A program made the position numbers and the translations under genes. This document shows positions 27,053 through 36,833 of a stretch of 64,000 bases of DNA, in pieces; the stretch's first letter is position 1, and each line of letters begins with the position of its first letter. The notes beneath the pieces were generated by a model that was not told where the DNA came from, ran no database searches, and worked only from the letters and a program-made list of their open reading frames with translations. Source of the stretch: JACNKV01 sp964388155 (GTDB taxonomy: Bacteria > Fidelibacterota > Marinisomatia > Marinisomatales > JACNKV01); the NCBI GenBank assembly GCA_964388155.1, contig CAYLYH010000004.1, forward strand, positions 35,228 through 99,227, in the 5' to 3' direction.

Positions 27053-27384
27053 TTTAATTTGTTTATCCATGTTATTTAGTGTTTTATCCATCGTTCAATT
27101 TACGAATAAAAGTGTATTGCTGTTTATCCGTTGTGAGAATGGTCACATTGTCTTGCAGTCATTATTTCCATTCGTCTACTGAATAGTAACTATGTGTGTA
27201 TTTCAATGCCATATTCTGCCCTAATCTAATGTTGTCCCATTATATGATACAATAATATTATGTAATTTATTGCATTTTATCTTTAAATTACTTCATGTTT
27301 TTCAAGAAAATTAAACTAGGCATGCACTTATACAAAATAAATTTCCTAATTTTAGTGTTTGCTTAACAACTCATTCTTGACATT
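27053..27384. other. A+T-rich intergenic region between divergent secreted-protease genes
   Basis: About 330 bases, very A+T-rich, between the divergent giant C25 gene and the M14 gene. It must hold promoters for both, but no convincing -35/-10 pair with proper spacing stands out. The M14 start has no clear ribosome site (CATTCTTGACATTATG), as is usual in FCB bacteria. Nothing else is seen. Confidence 0.4.
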
Positions 27385-29721
27385 ATGAAAACGCATTACA
27401 CATTATTATTTCTTATGATCTGCCTTATCAGCCAAGGTCATACTGAGGGATTGCTCTCAGAACGCTACCATACATACGAAGAAATTCAAGCTCAACTTGC
27501 GGTTTGGGAAACTGAATTCGGAGAAAATCCAAATCCTTCCGGAGCCTACCCGGGGAGTGGAATTATTTACCATCTTGAAGAAATTGGTTACTCCACCCAA
27601 GACAACCTTCCGTTTAATGCGGTTCGCTTGTCTTATGATGCAGACACGGATAGTGACAAACCAAAAGTCTTATTTTTAGGACAGTGCCACGCGGAAGAAA
27701 TTTTTGGAGTGGAAATTACGATGGAACTCATTCGAAGATTTTTATATCCGACACCTCAATATCCTATCCAAAATATGCGGGCTATATTAGAATCCTCTGA
27801 GGTATGGATTGTCCCGACGCATAATCCTGAGGGGCTTCAGGTTGTCCATGGATTTGAATCGGATACAGGGTTTGTTCAAGATGTCAGTTACCGAAAAAAC
27901 AAACAAGATGTCAATCAAAACGGGTTTTTTGACTTCCTTGTGGGAGTCGGAAATGACTCTGATGGAGTAGACTTAAATCGTAATTTTGATTTCAATTGGT
28001 TTTTTGGAGACGGACCATACGTGGAAGATAACGCCGGTGGAAATTACCAATCGCACTTTGATTATTACAAAGGAGCTTATCCTTTCTCTGAAACAGAAGT
28101 TCAAGCCCTCCGTGATTTTGCGATTGGTAAGCAATTTTTACTCTCTATTGCTTACCATAGTTCCCGGTCGGGGAATGTATCAGAAAAAGTCATTTTCCCG
28201 TGGATGTGGGCCGCCGGAAAAACCTCTCCGGATTATTCTATTATTTCCACACTTGGTATTGATATAGCACATTTCATTCCAAAAGAAGCCGGTGTCGGAT
28301 ATTATTCTCCAATCCCGGGACTCTCACGGAAAGGGAATGCACATGACTGGTTCTACACAGAGACCGGTTGTATCCAATACTTGATTGAGACAGGTACAGA
28401 AAATATGCAACCGCAAGACACAACGCTTATTGAAGGCACCATCGAACGAAGTTTGCGCGGAGCCTTCCATCTGATGAACCGTAGCATTGGATACGGACAA
28501 GGAGAGTTTGCAGCGGATGCGTATCAAGTTACCGGCATCGTTACCGATGAAAACACGGGGCTGGCGATTGTCGGAGCTATCATTGAAATTGAAGAACTAA
28601 ACGGGCCAATGCTCAAACCCCGCAAAACGGATGCATTCGGACGTTATCGCCGTCTCTTGTCACAGGGAACCTTTACACTCAATATATCAGCACCCGGATA
28701 TGAAGCTATTTCAGAGGACATTAGCCCCAGCAGCGTGGCGCTACTTGAGGTTAATCACGCACTCACACCTTTACCTGCACATACGCTGACATTACAGATT
28801 TCCGCCACGGATACATCCATCCAATCATTTTCTGTTTTTATCCAAGATGGATACTCGACCGACACACTGGAAGTTCTTGAAGGAGAAAATTCGTTCACAT
28901 ACCCTGAAAACCAATACTCCCTGCAAATTAATCACCCTGCCATACTTCCTGTTTTTCGTTCCTTCACACTTACTCAAGATTCAACAATTCTCATTTTGAC
29001 GGAGAACAGAGAATTACTTTATCATGAGACATTTACCGATTTAGGTGACTGGACAATCGAATCCGGCGGTTGGGTTATTGAAAATGAAGCATTGTCCTCT
29101 CAAGCTGAATTGATTTATCCAAACTCATCATCCGCCATCTCATCAAAACAGATTCATCTCACGGAGGATACTTTGTTAGTATTATCGTTGGATTGGCAGT
29201 ACGAAGTTGAATGGGAACATGATATTATCACAATCGAAATCCTTGGAAATACGGACACAACCACGTTTATTTGGGATAATCAACATTGGGATAATCATGA
29301 AGAACACCTCCCAATTATCACCGATTCTGACTCGATTAAAATTGCAATTCATCTCCAACCGGATAACACCTTAGGGTACAGAGGAATTCGCATTTATTCC
29401 TTATCCCTTCTGTCCACATCAGAAACAGCCCATAATGAACCGGAAGATGTACTCCTTCCTGCGTTTTTTGTCCTGCCGCCGTACCCAAATCCATTTAACC
29501 CAATTACGCACATTACATATCGTCTGCCTAATCAAGCCCACGTAACTGCCGATATCTACAATATGCTTGGTCAGGTTGTAGAAACATTGGCATCAGGTCA
29601 ACAAACAGCCGGTGAAAAACATTTAGTATGGAATGCAGAATCTCAATCCAGCGGGATTTACTTTATCAGAATTACGGCAGACCAACAATCGTCAACGCAA
29701 AAGATTGTTTTATTGAAATAG
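27385..29721 (+). CDS. Secreted M14 zinc carboxypeptidase with regulatory-like domain and sorting domain
   Basis: 778 residues. After a signal peptide (1-20) comes an M14 peptidase domain with zinc ligands His102 and Glu105 (GQCHAEE) and His258 (AYHSS), the substrate-binding Arg199 (DLNRN), NPEG at 147-150 and the catalytic Glu335 (YLIETGTE). A carboxypeptidase-regulatory-like beta-sandwich follows (about 383-460: YQVTGIVTDENTG, FGRYRRLLSQGTFTLNISAPGY is its core). A jelly-roll-like region (LYHETFTDLGDWTIESGGW) and the PYPNPFNPITHITY sorting domain complete it. It trims C-terminal residues from peptides outside the cell. It heads a row of secreted hydrolases on the plus strand. Confidence 0.93.
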   Translation: MKTHYTLLFLMICLISQGHTEGLLSERYHTYEEIQAQLAVWETEFGENPNPSGAYPGSGIIYHLEEIGYSTQDNLPFNAVRLSYDADTDSDKPKVLFLGQCHAEEIFGVEITMELIRRFLYPTPQYPIQNMRAILESSEVWIVPTHNPEGLQVVHGFESDTGFVQDVSYRKNKQDVNQNGFFDFLVGVGNDSDGVDLNRNFDFNWFFGDGPYVEDNAGGNYQSHFDYYKGAYPFSETEVQALRDFAIGKQFLLSIAYHSSRSGNVSEKVIFPWMWAAGKTSPDYSIISTLGIDIAHFIPKEAGVGYYSPIPGLSRKGNAHDWFYTETGCIQYLIETGTENMQPQDTTLIEGTIERSLRGAFHLMNRSIGYGQGEFAADAYQVTGIVTDENTGLAIVGAIIEIEELNGPMLKPRKTDAFGRYRRLLSQGTFTLNISAPGYEAISEDISPSSVALLEVNHALTPLPAHTLTLQISATDTSIQSFSVFIQDGYSTDTLEVLEGENSFTYPENQYSLQINHPAILPVFRSFTLTQDSTILILTENRELLYHETFTDLGDWTIESGGWVIENEALSSQAELIYPNSSSAISSKQIHLTEDTLLVLSLDWQYEVEWEHDIITIEILGNTDTTTFIWDNQHWDNHEEHLPIITDSDSIKIAIHLQPDNTLGYRGIRIYSLSLLSTSETAHNEPEDVLLPAFFVLPPYPNPFNPITHITYRLPNQAHVTADIYNMLGQVVETLASGQQTAGEKHLVWNAESQSSGIYFIRITADQQSSTQKIVLLK

Positions 29722-29732
29722 GCATACAATTC

Positions 29733-30329
29733 ATGACCGTTCTTCATAAATTTTCTCATGATACAACGTATTACCACGATCAAATTCGAAACAATTTTTC
29801 AAATATATACTGCAGTAACGGCGGACAGTTAGATATGCTCCACCGGTTTTACATCGATGAACCAAAGTACAATGAATACCGTTCTTTAGGCAAATTAAAT
29901 GATTTAGCAAAAGAGGCTACCGGCACGGCTATTATGGGTGCGACTAGCGGTGCGAGTCAAACCGGAGTTAGACAATACAAATACATAGAAACATCAGTGA
30001 ATGTCGAACTTAGAAACACCGATTACCCGATTACGGTGGAATACGGTGTTTTGAATGACGACGGGGAATGGGAAATATCAAGCAATGCACCCAAACGCAG
30101 AAACGAGGATGAAGAATATGGAGACATCGGCAGAGTGAAACTCAACCGAACAGGAACAATTGCAATAGAACACCCCATTGAATCGTTTACCATCCGTAAG
30201 ACAAACGCTGTTACGATACCTACCGAGTTTGCTCTCAGACAAAACTACCCGAATCCATTCAATCCAACAACAACGATTTCATTTTCGATTCCTAAAAACA
30301 ACGTATCTGTATCTACTAAAAACGGATAA
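29733..30329 (+). pseudogene. Fragment of a secreted protein, truncated inside its sorting domain
   Basis: The frame from ATG 29733 (MTVLHKFSHDTTYYHDQ) has no signal peptide, a region like the pre-sorting modules of its neighbours (YPITVEYGVLNDDGEWE, GRVKLNRTGTIAIEH) and the start of a sorting domain (YPNPFNPTTTISFSIPKNN). It stops at 30329, just where the other genes carry the 28-bp palindrome, and lacks the final strands and the lysine end. Both ends are thus missing, and I read it as a remnant. The last codons (GTATCTGTATCTACT) look like scraps of the palindrome arms. A short expressed protein cannot be excluded. Confidence 0.6.
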
Positions 30330-30378
30330 TTTTGTTCAAACGAAAAAAACTTGTGTTACTAAAATAATAAGGAAAATA

Positions 30379-33315
30379 ATGATGCATAACACACACACAA
30401 TAATCCTCCTATTTACTCTCTTAATTTCAGGGATAACAGCAGAAAACCAACGCCTTCCACTCTCGAAATTAGCACGGGAGACAACGGAACAAAATGCCAC
30501 TTACGAACGCGGGGAGTATCTCATCATTTTGCCAAACAGCGCATATATACCGTACTTGACCGACCCTCAAGCAGGAGACTTCATTGCGTTTAAAAATTCG
30601 CAGGGGTTTGATGCAACAGTTATAGCATTGGACACCGAGAATTTATCTACCGCGTTGGAAATTAAAGCATTTCTTCAATCTTATTATGCGTCTCACCCCA
30701 TGCTGGAGTATGTATTATTAGTCGGAGATGTCAATGGCAGTCTTGCTATCCCGACATTTTTTATTCACTCTGTAAATGAAGATGAAGAGGATGTTACCGA
30801 TTATCCGTATTCATATTTTGATAATGATGCCGGATCAGAAACCTACGATGTTTTGAATCCAGCCTTTCTTGTTGGACGGTGGTCTGTCCGTAACGGTGGC
30901 GACATAAGAAACATTAAAGCCCGAACAATTCAATATTCAAAAATGGATTATCTGAATGAGAGCGATAAGAATTATTTAAACAATGGATTATTAGTTGCAG
31001 GGAACTATAAAACTTCCAGTGACGGTAATGAAGTCCCTCCTTCTACGTGGCCCGTCACTCCTGTATGGACATCTCACTGGCTCATGGATAGACTTCAAGA
31101 TTTTGGATATACGCAAATTGATACTGCATTTTTTCATGCCGGGTATCAGGTTGTAGAAAACCCTACTATTGTGAACGCGTGGACATCCGGTGTCGGAATC
31201 ATTAATTATCGGGGCTGGGGAAATTCACATGGCTGGCATAAACCACTTTTTCATATCGAAGACATTGAGGATATCAACAATGGCTGGAAGCTGCCGGTTG
31301 TGATGAGTTTAGTATGCAATACAGGGGATTTTGGAGCAGATATCGCTCCGCAAACCGGCCCGGAAAAATGTTTTGGCGAAGAACTGTTGACCAGAGGAAG
31401 TGTAACAAATCCAAAAGGTGCTGTAGCCGTCGTTGGACCGTCAGACCTTGATACAGACACAAAGTTTAACAATGTGATTTGCGGTGCCATGTGGGATGAA
31501 TTACTTGACGAACGGCTTACCGAACTTGGGCCGGCATTATTTGCCGGTAAACAATCTATGATTCATGAATTTCCCCATCTTACTTCCCAGGGGGATGTTG
31601 TAGAATTTTATCATCATATCTATGGCGTGTTAGGCGACCCAAGTTTACCTGTTTGGCTGCGAAATCCAGGGGGAATGTCAGCATCGATTGAAAATAACAT
31701 TAATCTGCATCAATCCTTTCTACACACACAGATCACCGATGACACCGGCACACCGCTTGAATTCGTGGTCGGGGCATTGATGCTGGACGGTAGTCTTATC
31801 GCAAAAGGACTTTCAACGCCTGACGGTACGCTGTCCATTGATTTTTCTGATGTTCCTATCGGATCTACTATGGACTTATATCTAAATAAATCTCAGTTCA
31901 TGCAGAAACATATTCAGTTAACGTTTACCGAAGATGATGGTTCACCTTTCAATCCGGATGTTTATGCAGAATTTGATGTAACACCCATTCTTGATAGCGG
32001 AGTATCTTGGCTTTCCTCCAATACGACAGAAACTATTGCACTTAACATCAGTAATTCTACGTCGGAATCATTCCAAAATATGGAAGTATCTCTTACAACA
32101 TTAAGCGAGGAAATGATCAATGTTACTACTGATAATATTTCTTTGGATTTATTACCATATACTGCGGTAACCACAGAGATTTTACTCACGGGGACTGTCG
32201 GCAATATCCCGGTAGGATTCCGACTCCCCTTCCGGGTTGAGTTCTCCTTGAATGGAAATATCATTGCAGAAAAGACGATACATGTTTTGGTCGGTCCCGT
32301 TGAGGAAAACAACCCATCACCTTCAGATGAATACGGGTATTGGGCGTATGACAGCCATGATAACGGCTATGTGGAAACTCCCGTCTACAATTGGGTGGAA
32401 TTAAATCCTGAAAATGGCGGTTCGGGGACTAATCTAAATCTAACGGATGATACCCAGACAACCGTGGATATTAGTTTCCCCTTCACCTATTATGGTCAAG
32501 CGTATTTTTCTGCAAATGTCTGTTCCAACGGATGGCTTTCCTTCGAAGAAAGTCCGGTACCATATTTTTGGAATTTCTCCATCCCGATGTCTTTAGGTCC
32601 TCCGGCGATGGTCGCACCTTTTTGCGATGATTTGGATGACAACAATGGAACCGAACCATTTAATGTATTTTATTTATCGGAAACTGATCGGTTTATTATT
32701 CAGTGGGATGCTGTGTCTAACGGTGAAGATGATGAATTTTGCCCGAACTGTGTGAAGGAAACATTTCAAGTGATTTTATTAAATCCAGCAGTATATCCAA
32801 CCACTACCGGCGATGGAGAAATCATCTTTCAGTACCAAGAAATTCATGATATCGACGCCAACGGAAATTTCAGCACAATTGGAATTGAATCTCCAAGTCA
32901 AAATGGAGGTCTTCAGTATTTATTTTCCGGACAGCTTTCTCCCGGTGCTTCAGCATTAGAAAACGGACTTGCAATAAAATTTACCACCGATGCCCCAACC
33001 GAAGTCTTGGCAATTAATGAAAATACGATGAATATGTTGGCAAATAATTATATCTTATCGCCTTCTTATCCCAATCCATTCAATCCAACCACAACCATTA
33101 CTTTTTCAATTCCCGTAGTAGAGACAAGACATGCCTTGTCTCTACAGGTTTACGACATTACAGGGCGGTTAGTCGAAACATTGGCGCATGGAATCACAGC
33201 GCCCGGTACGCACACCGTAAAATGGGATGCGTCTGAATTCTCCAGCGGAGTGTATTTTGTGCACATGGTTGCGGGGGATTATTCGAAAACTCAGAAAGTG
33301 TTGCTACTAAAATAA
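30379..33315 (+). CDS. Gingipain-like (C25 family) secreted protein with sorting domain
   Basis: Start at ATG 30379 (MMHNTHTIILL), with AAGGA about 5 bases upstream, not at the far upstream open frame. About 978 residues. Signal peptide to about residue 20; C25 domain with YVLLVGDVNGSLAIPTF, FLVGRWSVRNG and nucleophile Cys313 (SLVCNTGDF). The canonical GHG is GWG here (NYRGWG, Trp280), followed closely by SHGWHKP, which offers other histidines. Then a beta domain (PSDEYGYWAYDSHDNGY, FPFTYYGQAYFSANVCSNGW) shared with the giant C25 protein, and the sorting domain. The 3' end carries a palindrome and the 189-bp block shared with the subtilisin gene. Confidence 0.88.
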   Translation: MMHNTHTIILLFTLLISGITAENQRLPLSKLARETTEQNATYERGEYLIILPNSAYIPYLTDPQAGDFIAFKNSQGFDATVIALDTENLSTALEIKAFLQSYYASHPMLEYVLLVGDVNGSLAIPTFFIHSVNEDEEDVTDYPYSYFDNDAGSETYDVLNPAFLVGRWSVRNGGDIRNIKARTIQYSKMDYLNESDKNYLNNGLLVAGNYKTSSDGNEVPPSTWPVTPVWTSHWLMDRLQDFGYTQIDTAFFHAGYQVVENPTIVNAWTSGVGIINYRGWGNSHGWHKPLFHIEDIEDINNGWKLPVVMSLVCNTGDFGADIAPQTGPEKCFGEELLTRGSVTNPKGAVAVVGPSDLDTDTKFNNVICGAMWDELLDERLTELGPALFAGKQSMIHEFPHLTSQGDVVEFYHHIYGVLGDPSLPVWLRNPGGMSASIENNINLHQSFLHTQITDDTGTPLEFVVGALMLDGSLIAKGLSTPDGTLSIDFSDVPIGSTMDLYLNKSQFMQKHIQLTFTEDDGSPFNPDVYAEFDVTPILDSGVSWLSSNTTETIALNISNSTSESFQNMEVSLTTLSEEMINVTTDNISLDLLPYTAVTTEILLTGTVGNIPVGFRLPFRVEFSLNGNIIAEKTIHVLVGPVEENNPSPSDEYGYWAYDSHDNGYVETPVYNWVELNPENGGSGTNLNLTDDTQTTVDISFPFTYYGQAYFSANVCSNGWLSFEESPVPYFWNFSIPMSLGPPAMVAPFCDDLDDNNGTEPFNVFYLSETDRFIIQWDAVSNGEDDEFCPNCVKETFQVILLNPAVYPTTTGDGEIIFQYQEIHDIDANGNFSTIGIESPSQNGGLQYLFSGQLSPGASALENGLAIKFTTDAPTEVLAINENTMNMLANNYILSPSYPNPFNPTTTITFSIPVVETRHALSLQVYDITGRLVETLAHGITAPGTHTVKWDASEFSSGVYFVHMVAGDYSKTQKVLLLK
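33073..33261 (+). repeat. 189-bp block identical to 40533-40721 (copy A)
   Basis: The sorting-domain code of this C25 gene is identical, base for base, to that of the subtilisin gene 7.5 kb downstream over 189 bases, while the flanks differ. It includes the 28-bp palindrome. Silent sites are also unchanged, which points to recent gene conversion or duplication. Confidence 0.95.
33118..33145. repeat. 28-bp palindrome inside a sorting domain (copy 2)
   Basis: Arms GTAGAGACAAG/CTTGTCTCTAC (11 bases, perfect) around ACATGC, in frame, encoding VETRHALSLQ. Same length and same protein position as copies at 21796, 40578 and 63302. Confidence 0.85.
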
Positions 33316-33366
33316 GGATTGATGCTTACTAAAAGTATCTACCACAAAAAAAGAAAGGGTCTATAT

Positions 33367-36300
33367 ATGAAATATCGAGGAATACGCTTTCTACTGTTTT
33401 TTATATTGGCAATTACTTTTTTTCAACAAGATAAAGTATACGCCTGGGGTTGGGAAACTCACCGTTATATTAATGAACATGCGGTGGACTACCTACCTCC
33501 TGAAATGGATTTTTTTCAAGATTATAGAGATTATCTTCGTGTGCATTCAATTGATCCGGATGTAGATGGTTTACCTGGATATTATCATTATATAGACATT
33601 GATTATTATTCTGAGTTTTTTGAAGGAACATTTCCTCATGATTGGAATGAAGCGGTTAATCTGTATGGATATAATGTACTTATTGAGAATGGAACTGTAC
33701 CGTGGGTTATTGAAGAGTGGACAGATAGTTTGACTGTTCTCATGGCCAGTGGACAATGGGAGACCATTTGGCAGGTAGCTGCAGAACTTGGCCATTATGT
33801 TGCAGATTCCCACCAACCCTTACATCTAACATTGAATTACAACGGGCAATTAACGGGTAATTATGGAATACATTCAAGATATGAAACACATATGATCAAT
33901 CCCCATTTGTCAGAATTACCTCTGCCTGATTCTACGAGTACTTATTGGAGCTCTGTAATTGACTCAACCTTTCGATATATTGATGAAATTTATCCGTTTG
34001 TTAGCGATATTATGGCTGCCGATGATTTAGCAAGTGCTCAAGATCCCGATTACAATTCAGCTTATTATGACATTCTTTGGGATGAACTTGACTCCTTGAC
34101 AATTAGTGTGATTCATAGAGCCATTATTGATTTAGCATCTATTTGGCAAACAGCATGGAACAATGCAAATAACCCGGTCAACGAGACAGCATTTCCCATT
34201 GCAATTGATGGTTTATTCGATGATTGGCTTACCGTACCTATTGCTGATATTGATGATACTGGAGAAGGCGGAGAAGAGGATTTTGAATATCTGAAAATTG
34301 CAAATGACGACAATTTCCTGTTTCTTTCCCTGGAATTTCAATATGGTGAAATCCTGATGCAGGATTGGAATGACATCCATCTGTTTATTGATGTTGACGG
34401 AGATGCAGAAACAGGCCATCCTGTGCATGGGATCGGGGCAGAACTGGACTGGTGTTTCGGTTGCAGGAGCGGCACATTTTATATCATGGATGGAATAATC
34501 GAGATTTATCAAAATGATCTTACCCTGAGGATTGCACCTACAATTACTGATAAAATATTTGAGATCGCCATCAGCCGTGAGAGCAATATTTTAACAATGG
34601 ATGGAACTCAGGAACCGACAACAATCAGAATTGCATTTCAGGGAAGCGGAGAAAATCCTGATATTTTACCTGATGAACCGGGGGGAATTGAATATGAGTT
34701 CGATTCTACTCCTGTGCCATTGCCTGAACCCATATCCCTTGAAAAAGATGATTCGGAACATATGCGAATTCTAACATACAATGTTTTGGGTGATGGATTA
34801 TTCAACCCAGAGCGACAACCAAGATTTGAACGAATTATCAAAGCTCTGGAACCAGATATCATGGGGTTCCAGGAAGCGGATGGAGATCATGATATAGAAG
34901 GACTTTTTCAAGATTGGCTGCCGGGAGAGACTTGGTATGTGAGCGATGAATGGAGCGGAAATTACGTAGTCTCACGCTATCCTATTTTATATCAGGGTAA
35001 TCATTCGTGGAAATCTATGGGTGTTTTACTGGACACCGAAGAAGATCTGGGAACACCTCTGTTTTTTATTAACTCACATTTCAGTTGTTGTGGTGCAAAT
35101 GAAGATAGACAACAGCAAGTGGATGAGCTCATGGGTTTCTTACGAAATTTGAAAGACGGATTAGGCCCATTTACATTGCCGATTGGAACGCCTATTATCC
35201 ATGTGGGAGATTTTAATCTTGTGGGATACAGACAGCAATTGGAAACGTTGACTGACGGTGATATCGTAGATGAAGCATCGTATGGAATTGACTTTTCTCC
35301 GGATTGGGATGATTCACCCATGACAGATTTATTTTCCCGTCATACTCACATTCGAATGGGATATACATGGAGGTATGATGGGAGTTCGTTTAATCCTGGG
35401 AAACTGGATTACATCCTCTACACTGACAGTGTGATTGAACCGGAAAAACATTTCGTTTTAAATACGCTTGCTATCCCAGAAGCAGAACTTTTGGAATATG
35501 GTTTATATGAAGAAGATACAAATATTGCATCTGATCATCTTCCGCGGATTATTGATATCGCAACAATGAGCTCAGAATCTTCAATCCCGGTACCAAATAT
35601 TGAAAACTGGAATCTTGTAGGACTTCCAGTAAATGTGGAGGATCCATATTATCTATCGGTTTTTCCGACTGCAGTCGAAGGAACTTTTTACTCCTTCGAT
35701 GGTTGTTATCAGCTAATCGAAAACGCAGAGAACGGAATCGGTTATTGGCTGCGCTTTGACGATGCCGGAACAACGAGTATCCCCGGCACACTGATAAATG
35801 AGTTACCCGTTAATATATCAGAATACTGGAACCTGGTCTCCGGAATATCGACCGCAGCTGATATCAATACGATCATTGATCCGGATGGTTTGATAATCCC
35901 TGGTACGGTTTACGGTTTTGATGAAAATGGTTATTTCAACGTCGAAACAATCGTTCCCGGTTATGGATACTGGCTCAGGAGTTTTGGTGATGGTGAAATC
36001 ACAATTTCAAGCACCGCACCGCCATCAGGGAAAGTACTATCCTTAACATCTGAACATTTATCCACTGTGGCGGACTTTAACACTTTAACATTTATTCGCC
36101 GTGACGGGCTTAACAACATGACACTCTACTTCGGAGCAGACATTCCCGAAAATGAAAAATTGAGTTATAGCTTACCGCCCAAACCTCCGGCTGGTGCACC
36201 AGACCTTCGTTTTTCGGGAGATACGAAGATTTGTTCGTCGGATGATTGTTTGATTGAAATGACTCAACCTTTCGAAGATTTGAAACCTTCGAAAGGTTTT

Positions 36301-36723
36301 ATAACCGTTGAATTTGATATTAGGGAATTGAAGAGTGAATGGTTATTGGTGAATAACGAGACGGGTGAAGAGTATATATTAAGCGGTAAGGGAGTTCTGG
36401 AATTGCCCGGTGATAATGCGGTGTACCGGTTGACTAAAACCCCATTTTCCATTCTCCCTTTAACCTTTTCCATGAACCCCGCATTCCCTAATCCATTCAA
36501 TCCGATCACTAACATTAGCTACCAGTGCCCAAAACCCGGTACCGTGACCTTGCAGATTTACGATATCTCAGGACGATCGGTAAAAGAATTGGTAAATGGT
36601 GAAGCGGTGAGTGGTTACCATACCGTAAAATGGGATGCCTCTGAGTTTTCCAGTGGTGTGTATTTTGTGCAAATGGTTGCAGGTGATTATTCAAAAACTC
36701 AGAAAGTTTTACTACTGAAGTAA
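33367..36723 (+). CDS. Secreted two-nuclease fusion: zinc-dependent phospholipase C/S1-P1-like domain plus endonuclease/exonuclease/phosphatase domain
   Basis: Start at ATG 33367 (AAAGGG 7 bases upstream), about 1118 residues. The signal peptide ends VYA, so the mature protein begins with Trp27 (WGWETHRYINEHAV); an N-terminal Trp plus His is the zinc-site hallmark of the phospholipase C/P1 nuclease fold. It continues with LGHYVADSHQPLHL (142-155) and GIHSRYETHM (167-176). Residues about 290-440 resemble a sugar-binding beta-sandwich (DGLFDDWLTVPIAD). Residues about 466-735 form an EEP nuclease: RILTYNVLG, MGFQEA, GDFNL (Asp615) and SDHLP (His724). The WNLVG module and a sorting domain follow. 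It probably degrades external nucleic acids or phospholipids. Confidence 0.85.
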   Translation: MKYRGIRFLLFFILAITFFQQDKVYAWGWETHRYINEHAVDYLPPEMDFFQDYRDYLRVHSIDPDVDGLPGYYHYIDIDYYSEFFEGTFPHDWNEAVNLYGYNVLIENGTVPWVIEEWTDSLTVLMASGQWETIWQVAAELGHYVADSHQPLHLTLNYNGQLTGNYGIHSRYETHMINPHLSELPLPDSTSTYWSSVIDSTFRYIDEIYPFVSDIMAADDLASAQDPDYNSAYYDILWDELDSLTISVIHRAIIDLASIWQTAWNNANNPVNETAFPIAIDGLFDDWLTVPIADIDDTGEGGEEDFEYLKIANDDNFLFLSLEFQYGEILMQDWNDIHLFIDVDGDAETGHPVHGIGAELDWCFGCRSGTFYIMDGIIEIYQNDLTLRIAPTITDKIFEIAISRESNILTMDGTQEPTTIRIAFQGSGENPDILPDEPGGIEYEFDSTPVPLPEPISLEKDDSEHMRILTYNVLGDGLFNPERQPRFERIIKALEPDIMGFQEADGDHDIEGLFQDWLPGETWYVSDEWSGNYVVSRYPILYQGNHSWKSMGVLLDTEEDLGTPLFFINSHFSCCGANEDRQQQVDELMGFLRNLKDGLGPFTLPIGTPIIHVGDFNLVGYRQQLETLTDGDIVDEASYGIDFSPDWDDSPMTDLFSRHTHIRMGYTWRYDGSSFNPGKLDYILYTDSVIEPEKHFVLNTLAIPEAELLEYGLYEEDTNIASDHLPRIIDIATMSSESSIPVPNIENWNLVGLPVNVEDPYYLSVFPTAVEGTFYSFDGCYQLIENAENGIGYWLRFDDAGTTSIPGTLINELPVNISEYWNLVSGISTAADINTIIDPDGLIIPGTVYGFDENGYFNVETIVPGYGYWLRSFGDGEITISSTAPPSGKVLSLTSEHLSTVADFNTLTFIRRDGLNNMTLYFGADIPENEKLSYSLPPKPPAGAPDLRFSGDTKICSSDDCLIEMTQPFEDLKPSKGFITVEFDIRELKSEWLLVNNETGEEYILSGKGVLELPGDNAVYRLTKTPFSILPLTFSMNPAFPNPFNPITNISYQCPKPGTVTLQIYDISGRSVKELVNGEAVSGYHTVKWDASEFSSGVYFVQMVAGDYSKTQKVLLLK

Positions 36724-36739
36724 GGAGAGAATATTTTGC

Positions 36740-36762
36740 TTTGTGATAATTAATATCACAAA
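36740..36762. other. Perfect inverted repeat before the subtilisin gene
   Basis: TTTGTGATA-5-TATCACAAA, nine-base arms, in the 110-base gap between the nuclease-fusion stop and the subtilisin start. It could be a weak terminator (no T-run follows) or an operator. The TGTGA/TCACA halves are 9 bases apart, not the 6 of a CRP site. Confidence 0.4.
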
Positions 36763-36833
36763 TACGATCAATGGGTACCAGAAGTGTGTAAGTTCTGCCC
36801 CTGATTTAACTTAATTGAAAACCTGAGGATGTT

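Noticed and set aside
30178..30378. Upstream extension of the second C25 gene.
   Set aside because: It reads out of frame through the sorting-domain remnant; the ATG at 30379 has a ribosome site and begins a signal peptide.
36740..36762. CRP-like site before the subtilisin gene.
   Set aside because: The TGTGA and TCACA halves are 9 bases apart instead of 6, and no CRP gene is visible.
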